From the NCBI GenBank assembly GCA_038496445.1, contig JALMLS010000539.1, forward strand, positions 1 to 64,000: a stretch of 64,000 bases of DNA. The letters run 5' to 3'. The stretch comes from Trichosphaerium sp. ATCC 40318 (Eukaryota; Discosea; Flabellinia; Trichosidae). Positions 56,031-64,000 of the stretch are shown piece by piece (the stretch's first letter is position 1; every line of letters starts with the position of its first letter). A program made the translations under genes and the position numbers. The notes beneath the pieces are model-generated. The model worked only from the letters and a program-made list of their open reading frames with translations, was not told where the DNA came from and did not search any database.

Positions 56031-56269
56031 GTTAAGCCAAAAAATTGACAACTAAAGTTTTTCAAACTTAATAGTTCCTAGGAGGAACTCAAAAAAAAAA
56101 CGTGTTCACACTGTTTAACATGTGTTTTATTCAGCAAAAAGTGGCTAGTAGCAATGAGGTCAGGTATTGGCAGCAAGAACATACTCAGTAGTAAGGATAG
56201 GCTCAAATCCTCTGATCTAGTACTAATGAACTACGAAGAATGAATTTATTGTTCCAATTAATCTTATTA

Positions 56270-57348
56270 TTACGCAAATGATGCCTCAACAAAAAACTCA
56301 ATACCAAGAGCTTCAACAGCTTCTTTAGTTATTCTACCAATTGAGTGTTCATCAACGCAAATACTCTTTAGATTCTTGAGGTACTTTAAACAATCATTTG
56401 TCATCAACGACTCTGTAATAGAGAGGTGCTCTACAGTGACCAAATGTTTAAGACCTTCATCACTAATTTCTCTGCAACCAAAGAGAGATAACTCCTTTAC
56501 CTTCTTCAAATGCTTAATACCATCATTTGTAATATCTGCAAGCCATACTGTAATTTCATCAACATGTGTAAGTGCAGCAAGCCATGAATCTTTTGCTGCA
56601 CTTCCAACAGTTACGCTTTGTAAGTTTTTGAGCTCTCTTAGTCCTAGTGGTGTAATACAATTACATTCATTAAGAAAAAGTGAACGAGATCCCTTAAGTG
56701 CTCTAAGTGAGGCATCAGTGATATCTGTAAAATGAACAGATATATCAAGTTCAATGTTTCCATTATCTGTTAAAGCTAGCACGCTTTTATCCGTTATGTT
56801 GGTATGACCAAGGTCTATCCTTTTAATACCAACAAGAAATGATATAGATTCATCTGTTATAGCCTTGTTGGACGCTACACTAAGACTTTTAAGTCCAGTA
56901 CCAACAAAAAGTTTTACAATATCATCAGTTGCGTCCTTTGGTAATGTCAAGTGTTGAACGCCAATGAGTGCTTTGTATCCCTCCTCTGTTGCGTGTGTCT
57001 TACAGACACGTAAATGGAGTTTACGTACACCGGCTAGACAAAATAAATCCGCATCTGCCAGGTGCTCTGGTCATCACCATCGTGAAACTGGTTGTCGGTT
57101 ATAATTATTTCCGTGCTTTTAAGCAGTGGGCTTGACTTAAGCACAGAACAGTCCCAACGCTTGGTTAGGTGTATCACGCCAAAGCCTATATCATTGCGAA
57201 TGATATTATTGAAGCGATGCGATACTTGAGACGCTGTTATACAAGCTTTTCTAGGTAAAAACCGTAGAATCTCTGCTACAGTCTCTCCAGGGAATTCTAA
57301 TAGAGTGGCGGATACACTAGGCGCTATTGCACGCTTTTTAGCCGCCAT
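56270..57348 (-). CDS. F-box/LRR protein, diverged type
   Basis: Two exons (57348-57078, 57033-56270; 1035 nt), 344 residues. F-box at residues 17-60 (LLEFPGETVAEILRFLPRKA, ASQVSHRFNNIIRNDIGFG). About nine LRR units of 20-24 residues follow (LKSLSVASNKAITDESISFL, IKRIDLGHTNITDKSVLAL, VEHLSITESLMTNDCLKYL), much more varied than in the 18.9- and 22.6-kb genes and closer to ordinary cysteine-containing LRRs. It probably represents the ancestral form of the family, with the others derived by repeat amplification. Expected SCF substrate receptor. Confidence 0.85.
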
Positions 57349-59050
57349 TTTATTCTATACGGCGTTAATCGCTCGCTAGATGTACATTACGTACCGAAGG
57401 TGGCGTTACAGTTTGGTTGCGAACTGAAGAAATGAATAATTGGAAGGACTTTTTTTGACATTCGAACCAAATCGGAGAAATGAATCCCAATCGATTCAGA
57501 CAATGTAAAGAAGTTGTCTTTTCTGACATATTTGTACGTATTAAAATTAGCCTGGAAACTTGAGACACGTGGGCAACAGTGTTTTTTACCGTGAAGAAAA
57601 GCTAAAACATGTGCGAGTACGCCATTACAATAGAAGGATGTCGTATTTTTGAGAAGAATGTAGTTGGTGCAACAGCTGCACTCGCAGAAGTATAGCCTGT
57701 ATTCACATCGTGAAAACTAACAATGTCCTATTGAAGCAAAGCAAATCGCTGACATTGATAAAATACAGAAGGGATTGTGAAGTTGATACAAAGAATCTAT
57801 CACTCACAGATACAACCAATACATGCCTTCAAAAAAGTGCATCTTGTTGTTTGACCAAACACATTGTTTCTTGTTGATTTACTAACATGAGGTACTAGAC
57901 TATAACTGTTTTATATGCCTGTTTTGACCAGGCAAGTGTTAGTACTGTCCATACAATAAATGCAGTGTTTACTGCCATAGTAGCACTTGCATTAGTTGGT
58001 TTTTCAAAGCACATTACTAGCATTGTTTTACACAATAAACACAACTTTATAGCAACAAGTACAACCAACCATCCTATTAGAATATCGTTTTAGTTGAGTG
58101 TTTAGAAATAGTGCAATGAAGTGGTACACCATAGTAAACTGAAATGAAATTACAATAAAAATTGTAATTTAAGTTTGACCTGAAATAATGCTAATTCTTG
58201 CCAGCTTAAGTGTTTTTCGTAATAGTTTGTGAGCTGACAGGTAACCCACTATAGTACACAAGTTATATTGTTGATTTCCTTATGGAGTACTTTAATTGTA
58301 GGGCAGAAAGTTCGGTGCTTGCTAATGCCATTTATCGGGAAAACTAAACCGTGGTTTTAAGTTTCATCCCACTAAAAATAAAACCCTCGTAAAACGTGAC
58401 TAAACATACATGTTGTTTTTAAAAAAATTCCGATACTTGTGGCCACCTCGATACTCAGTACTGAGATCATACCAGTACAAGATAGTGTTGTTTTTACAGT
58501 CCGCTTATCTATTGGCTGAAACGCTAGTTGACATAAAAGACGAATACGTTACAAATGCATACGTGCTATCGACAATAGAGGTTGGTGTCTCGTAACATAG
58601 TGTTATTCTTTGGTGTCACTTTTCAATCAATGGCCTCAATAGATGGAGTTACACAACAAAAAGTTGGTTTTATTTCATTACGGAGGTAGACTTTAATGTT
58701 TAATACAACCATAATGAGCTAGAGTTCCTTGGCGAGTTGAAAGTATCACTGAAAAGAGAAAAATAAAGTATCGGCTTTGAGAGTGTTATTTATTATTCTT
58801 ACGATATATTTCAGCTATAAGCCCATCTGTTTAGTAACCACTCAAGGTTACAATGAAAAGACAAGGAATCTACACTTTCAGACTTTCACCGATTCTTTAT
58901 TGGTCTTCTCAAAGCATATCATGACCACTGCAACCACTTAGATAATATTGTAAATAGAGTAATAATATAGGGTGGGGCTACATTAATTGTTGCTTGTATG
59001 TGCAGAAAGCTATGTGTTTATTCTTAAAATACAAACTATTTACAAAGTTT
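57349..59050. other. Long intergenic region with a small hairpin
   Basis: No motif-bearing frame in 1.7 kb. A perfect inverted repeat AAATTACAAT / ATTGTAATTT with a 4-nt loop is at 58147-58170. CACGTG near 57566. Several CAGTGTTTACTGC- and TTGGTT-like short repeats around 57950-58080 hint at a decayed element, but no ends were found. Confidence 0.4.
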
Positions 59051-59925
59051 TTAAGAGTCAGATTCAGAATCAGAATCAGAGTCATCGTCTTTCTTTTTGC
59101 CTTTAGGAGCTTCAGCGTTCTCAACAACTTGTTGATATCCTGCTTGTAGTTGTGGATCATCGAATTTTTGAAGAGAGGCACCAGTGAGGCTTGTTTTGTT
59201 CTTTCCAGCGAGTTTAGTGTACTTCCTTAACATCTTGGCAAAAGGTACAATATTCTTGCGTCCAACAGAGAAACATAATATCACTTTACTTACTCCTTTA
59301 TCACGAGGTACCAAACGGACCTTTACAACACAATGTTAGATGGCATACTAAGAGTGTTTTTAACAATAATTAACCAGCCTTACCATGTCTCTTTGGGTTG
59401 GACCTGTTGCCTTCTTTTGACCCATGACATACTTTTGATCACCGTTGAGGATGAGAGTGATACAGTGACTTGGAAAACCAATTGGGCCTACACCAAATAA
59501 ACAAACGTCTTTCTCAAGAATTACGAAGAACAGAAAAAATAATGTTTGTTTTACACTCACCTCTTTGACCACTGTAGATGATTAAGTAGACTGTTTCTGG
59601 ACGTCCGCCAGGTTTATTCTCAATAAGGAGATTCATGTAACTTGTTTTGTAAGCCGCTTGAACAAGAGACATGCCTATTTTGTATCTGAACTGATGAAAT
59701 GGCCAATAACCGATGGCTTGATATTCTGTCTTTCCTTTGATAGCTTTCGTTAATCTTTCGATTGTTGGTACAACTTCATGGATATTGTTTTGATTGTAGA
59801 AAAGATCTTTGCCAATCTATTGTATCATTGGTAAACAAACACGAATATGAAAAAAAAAAAAAAAAGCAACGAAATAAAACTGTTTTACCAAGCACGTGTT
59901 GATATCTATCACGTACTTGAGTCAT
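59051..59925 (-). CDS. Conserved-looking soluble protein, unknown, acidic tail
   Basis: Four exons close in phase (59925-59917, 59816-59561, 59487-59384, 59320-59051; 639 nt), 212 residues; the first exon codes only MTQ. The body has AIGYWPFHQFRYKIGMSLVQ, GRPETVYLIIYSGQRG, GFPSHCITLILNGDQKYVMG and KGVSKVILCFSVGRKNIVPF, a regular alternation of strands and helices. The tail is Lys-rich and then a Asp-Ser/Glu-Ser run that may be a casein-kinase-2 target. I recognise no family. Clean splice sites and strong codon bias support it. The start sits in a region with two further CACGTG sites. Confidence 0.7.
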
Positions 59926-60465
59926 TGTTCTTTATTGTTTGGAGGAGTTTGTTTTTGTTCTGTTGATGTGTTTGTCTTTGTGTGTAAGAGATTATGTAGT
60001 TAAGTTGACGCAAAAAAATACTCACGTGAAGTTCACCAGATTAAGGAAAAAAAATATCACATCATCCTCATGAAAAGAAAACAAAATGATTCCCGTGATA
60101 TTCCCCTGTACTCTTTAAATGAATATTAAACTGGTTTGGAGAAATCGTGTTTTATCGTGTAATTTATCACGCACATTATCTCAAAAGTCACGTGATGGCT
60201 TATATGGCGTAATTAAAGCCTAATCGAGTCCTTGAGTGGTTCAGTAGGTTCTACGTAGGTTTTTGAATGTGAAAGTTCGTGTGATCACTTTTTTGTGGAG
60301 AAGGCAAACGTTCAAAAAAACACCAAGACTAACATTGACTCATATACCTTGCGCTTAACAAAACATAAACAAAACACAACAACAACAACAACAACAACAA
60401 CCTCTTAACAAGTGCGAATAGAGAATACACTTTACATTCAAAAACTAACTTGCAGCGGATAGAAA
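59926..60465. other. Divergent promoter region
   Basis: Between the starts of two genes read in opposite directions. CACGTG near 60024 and TCACGTGA at 60188-60195. The 5' leader of the plus-strand gene holds eight CAA triplets at 60377-60400. Confidence 0.5.
60377..60400 (+). repeat. (CAA)8 microsatellite in a 5' leader
   Basis: Eight perfect CAA triplets, 66 bp upstream of the ATG at 60466. Unstructured CAA-rich leaders are known to favour translation initiation; here that role is only inferred. Confidence 0.8.
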
Positions 60466-61312
60466 ATGTCTCAAAAAGAATACACTAAACTGTACAAAGA
60501 AGCCCTAAAGGACAATTTGGAAAAAGCCATCAAGTTGTTTAAGGAAACTGTTCCTAACGCTGACAAAACAGAACTTGCACAAGCGATTGAGGAGCAAAAA
60601 AAGACATTAAAGGAAAAAGGGACTGAAATCACGAAAGTGAAACCAGTTACTGACAAAGATTTCGGCCAGGCACAACGTGGAAATAAATGCCAAAAAGCTT
60701 TGATCAAATTTGGTATTGCTACTTTTCGTAAGTACCCTTCTCCCTTTGCTTTCTCTAAAAGCGTTTATCACTGACTTTATATTGTCACTTAGGTATGGTC
60801 CTGAAAATGATTGGGATTCCTGACGAGATTGCTGGCGGAGCTGCTGAGGAACTCATGAATGGAGAGGAAGATCCTAAAGAAAAGTTCAAGAAAGCTTTTT
60901 TAGCTATCAAGAAAGTACGTAAATATACATTTGGTAGCACACTAACAGTCATCTGTTTAGGCGACAAGTGAAAAAGGAAAAGCTAAAGCAATCATTGGAT
61001 TCATAAAGGCAATATCAACGAAAAAAATACTCAAAGCTCTCAAGAACCAATTCAAGAAGCACTCAAAGAAAACAAAGTAAGTACACGATCGAAGCAGTTT
61101 TTTTTTATGTTGTTGCTAATCCTTTTTGTTTCAGACTCAAATGGTTGAAATGGGGTTTGATTCTTACTGCTAAACTGGTTGCCATTTTTGCAACTGATGG
61201 AGTCGCATTGATTGCTATGATTATATTGGCACTGTTTGATGCTGCAAAGTGGGTTACAGCTCTAAACGCTGTTAGAAAAGAATGCTTCAAAAAGAGTACA
61301 ACCACTACGTGA
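60466..61312 (+). CDS. Lys-rich helical protein with C-terminal membrane helix, unknown
   Basis: Four exons close in phase (60466-60727, 60793-60914, 60961-61076, 61135-61312; 678 nt), 225 residues. The first 90 residues are charged helices (YTKLYKEALKDNLEKAIKLF, ELAQAIEEQKKTLKEKG). A hydrophobic middle (GMVLKMIGIPDEIAGGA-like) and a basic helix follow, then a membrane-type stretch (WGLILTAKLVAIFATDGVAL, IAMIILALFDAAKW) and a short basic tail. No family recognised. The leader with CAA repeats and good codon use suggest strong expression. Confidence 0.7.
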
Positions 61313-61977
61313 ATCAGCAAGCAACATTTTATTCAATAAAGCAATTTCCATTTACGAACAGTATAATTTCTGAGATGTGAAAAATCTCGAATTTTCAGTG
61401 CTGGTTTGGTTTGCGTCTGGCTGTTAATTCTTACAAGAGTACGGATGCCGAATTGCTTAAAGTAGAATTTTTTTCAGCAAGAGCTTTTCGGAGAGTGCTC
61501 AGGAATAAACTAACTAACACCAACTCAGTTTGCTGTATACACAAATACACAAAGCGGTTTTGTGGAGATTAGTGAAAAGCAAGAAATTGTCATGTGATAA
61601 GACGTCCTACGCATATTTTAGCTCAAGAATGTAGTGACTGTATTTACAGCTAAAAGTTATTTTGGTTAAACAGAGTGCGTGAGAGTAGTTTGGGTTAAAA
61701 AAAAGCGTCTGGTGGCTTCCAATGAAGCCTAACAACTTTCAATTTATCATAACCATAACGGTTATGTCGATAACCAGTTTTCTAAGACCTATAGTTTGTC
61801 ACCCGATTAGCCGATAAGAACCCATCACTACTTCGTACATAGTACCAAGGTGTCACATGCACAAGACTAGAGCATTTGTTGTGACAATATCACGGAACTG
61901 CGGTCCAAGCTTTTCAAGATAATTTACGCGCTTTACCAAATCTCATTTGGGAACATAAAAAATAGAATTCATAAATT
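61313..61977. other. Intergenic, no supported gene
   Basis: No frame with a motif and no repeat structure in about 660 bp. Confidence 0.4.
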
Positions 61978-62644
61978 ATGGTGTTGTACTCTCTGGTTGT
62001 TGTATTGGCGTGTATTGGCTGTATGATTAAAGGACAAATTACAGATGTCAACGACGCAAGTAATATTTGCCAACAAAAGCACGTGATACTACGAAACTTA
62101 CGTTATAATATAACTGTGATTTAGTGGCCACTTTAGGTACAGACTACTATTACACATGTAATAACCAAAACATAGGAGATGTCGTGTTTCTGGAAGATAC
62201 AGTGATTGTTGTTGGTTCTAACTCATCAATCTCAATAGGAGGATGTCCTATTTTTAAAGACAACATAGTCGTTGATACAACTGCAGTGAGTATTGACTCG
62301 TTGACATTGATGAACTTTAGAGATGATTGCGTAATTGATACACAAAACATATCACTTTCAGACATGAACTCATGTTTTAAACAAAGTGCGTAATAACAAC
62401 AAGTTGAAAGTGTTTCCTAACCTTCTCCCAAACAGTTGGAAGTTTATTTGTCTTATTTTCTTCATCCTGTTCAACACAATCAGACAGTGGCACTGATTTT
62501 CCAGTGTTATCAGTAGTGATAGCAATTATAGTTGTAGCTATTCTTGTAATTTTGATATTGGTGTTGACATTGATCATTCCATCAGGCGAGAGCACATTTA
62601 TCCTTACAATTGGTCAAACCATTCAAAACGAAAAAGGAATGTAG
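61978..62644 (+). CDS. Short type I membrane protein with beta-strand ladder
   Basis: Three exons close in phase (61978-62059, 62125-62385, 62436-62644; 552 nt), 183 residues. Signal peptide (LYSLVVVLACIGCMIKG). A short ectodomain with strand repeats (DVVFLEDTVIVVGSNSSISI, DTTAVSIDSLTLMNFRDDC) resembles one turn set of the beta-helix in the 14.9-kb gene. A membrane helix (VVIAIIVVAILVILILVLTL) and a 25-residue tail follow. Intron 1 carries CACGTG. Likely a small paralogue of the larger surface protein family. Confidence 0.78.
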
Positions 62645-62807
62645 TATCACAATAAATAGAAACGACATAAACACTTTTTGTGTACCTACATTATTATTAT
62701 GTTTCTCTTTGTTTATCCTCAGAAGCTTACAGATGGTAGGACAACAGCTTGGGATCTAGTCTAAAAACTATGACAACAACTTACCTGAATATGTCTTTTA
62801 GTGTTAG

Positions 62808-62991
62808 TTAAGTAGTAATAATAGAAGCTATGTCACCATCACGTGTTACAACTGTTACAACAATAGTTTGATCATCATCAACATACGTAACAGGACGTAC
62901 CTAATCCTTAAACTTGGCTACTAAAAACTTGGGTTTCGGTACCAACAGAAGTACGCATGTGACGAGACTGGTATGCACGAAAACTTAGCAT
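62808..62991 (-). CDS. Possible very small protein
   Basis: Two exons (62991-62947, 62900-62808; 138 nt) with a 46-nt intron give 45 residues: an Arg-rich start (LSFRAYQSRHMRTS) and a strand-rich end (TYVDDDQTIVVTVVTRDGDI). The head would fit a mitochondrial presequence. The second exon looks coding by its regular alternation; the start is unproven and more upstream exons are possible. Confidence 0.4.
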
Positions 62992-63213
62992 CGTGGTGGC
63001 TCGAAGAAGCCTAGTAAGTTGTTAAGATTAAAGCATGCGCCAACCATCAGTAGTATACCTGTTACACTGTAAAGCTGCAAAAAACCAACTTACGTAGTAG
63101 ATAATTTCTGGCTTAGCCCTTTGGTAATTAAAGACACCTTTATAACAGGTAAAGAGAACTCCGTTTCTTTATTTCTTTTTTTGTACAACACAAATACTCT
63201 ATTATACAATGAT

Positions 63214-64000
63214 TTAATCATCGTCATCATCAAAGCTTGAACCTATTGAGAAAGTAAATAAACAAAAATCAAGCAAGACAAGAAAAAAAAAACTTGGTTC
63301 AATGAAAAATATTTCACGTACCCTTTTGTTGCTGTTGTACTGTAAGTGCTCTCTTAGTATCAAGCCACTTAAGTTCCCAATCAATTTCACGTTGCTTAGC
63401 CATTGGATCGCTATATTGCCAATGTCTAAACTCAGTTGGCATTTCCTCTGGTTGTCTAAAATCGGTAGGGAATGGTGAAGGGAAAATATTAGGCCTGTAA
63501 AGGCAATCAGATACTTCAACCCAACTTCCTTTTGGTCCAGGGATACTTCCTTTTACATATAATATATTTTTCTTGACATTCACTTTAATCAACTATAAAA
63601 ACGAAGGTGAGATACAACACAAACAAGAAAAAAAGAAAAAATTAAGAAAACCAAACAAATGGATAAACACAACTCATCACACAGTGATGCCACATGCGAT
63701 CTATACATGAAAATTTTACAGCATACATAGGTATCACACAATGTGTAGAGACTCATAAGGCCTTTCTGGATTGAAAAAAAAAAACTTCCGGAAAAAAGTA
63801 CCTTAATATGAGTCATTCTCTTTCCAACACCTCCATCATGTCCAGCCATACGTTTACCTTTCCATACTTTACCAGGCCACTGACAAGCACCAATACCACC
63901 GACTGCACGATGAGTTTTGGATACACCATGAGTAGCACGTTGACCGCTCATATTATGTCTTTGCATAACACCTTGAATACCAAAACTCTTGCTAACAAAA
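63214..64000 (-). CDS. Mitochondrial ribosomal protein uL3 (3' part; 5' end outside the window)
   Basis: Three exons visible (beyond 64000 to 63802, 63592-63322, 63242-63214). The first reads [20 protein letters not shown] then [20 protein letters not shown] and [12 protein letters not shown], the central loop of L3 that reaches the peptidyl-transferase centre. Next [20 protein letters not shown], the strand before the family's PG turn. A C-terminal extension ([28 protein letters not shown]) and a poly-Asp end follow. The organelle type is inferred from the short loop and the extension, which differ from cytosolic uL3. Confidence 0.9.

Overview
The window is nuclear DNA from a unicellular eukaryote. 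It is AT-rich, and the genes are short and broken by many small introns (mostly 40-170 nt) with T-rich 3' ends. 5' splice sites often read GTACGT or GTACGC. I rebuilt most genes by hand-splicing the exons and checking that phases close. The gene set (exosome Rrp40, mitochondrial uL3, XPNPEP3-type aminopeptidase, TMEM41-type scramblase, C2-arrestin adaptor, LIM protein, Ras-like GTPase, many F-box proteins) fits a free-living amoeboid or fungus-like protist. I cannot name the species. No rRNA, tRNA, CRISPR or prokaryotic operon was found.

Layout: 0-5 kb, a secreted berberine-bridge-type FAD oxidoreductase and a secreted thrombospondin-type-3 surface protein. 5-7.6 kb, no gene seen. 7.6-14.5 kb, C2-arrestin adaptor, CaMKII-association-domain protein and mitochondrial M24 aminopeptidase. 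14.9-18 kb, a large type I membrane protein. 18.9-25.3 kb, an F-box/LRR cluster with a broken F-box/MORN gene and an inverted repeat. 26.3-34.2 kb, LIM protein, a long M16-family protein that has lost its HxxEH zinc site, Rrp40 and an ERI1-like exonuclease. 34.4-34.8 kb, a 365-bp MITE with 8-bp target duplication. 35.5-42 kb, a sirtuin fused to WH2/thymosin-like repeats, an RGS-like protein, an AlkB-like dioxygenase and an F-box/pseudo-GTPase fusion. 42.4-49.1 kb, three copies of a small actinoporin-like protein gene (two in a 0.76-kb-arm inverted duplication), a piggyBac remnant and an F-box/MORN gene. 49.3-64 kb, a mucin-like surface protein, TMEM41 homologue, F-box, Ras-like, F-box/LRR, unknown conserved genes and the 3' part of mitochondrial uL3.

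Themes: one group faces the cell surface (oxidoreductase, TSP3 protein, two beta-helix-like or membrane proteins, Thr/Pro-rich stalk protein, pore-forming-like family). A second group is eight F-box-type genes or fragments joined to LRR, MORN, acidic or GTPase-like parts, suggesting a rapidly evolving pool of ubiquitin-ligase substrate receptors. A third is housekeeping genes, some in very tight divergent pairs (starts 44 bp apart at 12.0 kb, 99 bp apart at 32.3 kb, overlapping at 52.96 kb). The most unusual items are the WH2-sirtuin fusion without a zinc ribbon, the zinc-site-less M16 protein and the F-box/pseudo-GTPase protein.
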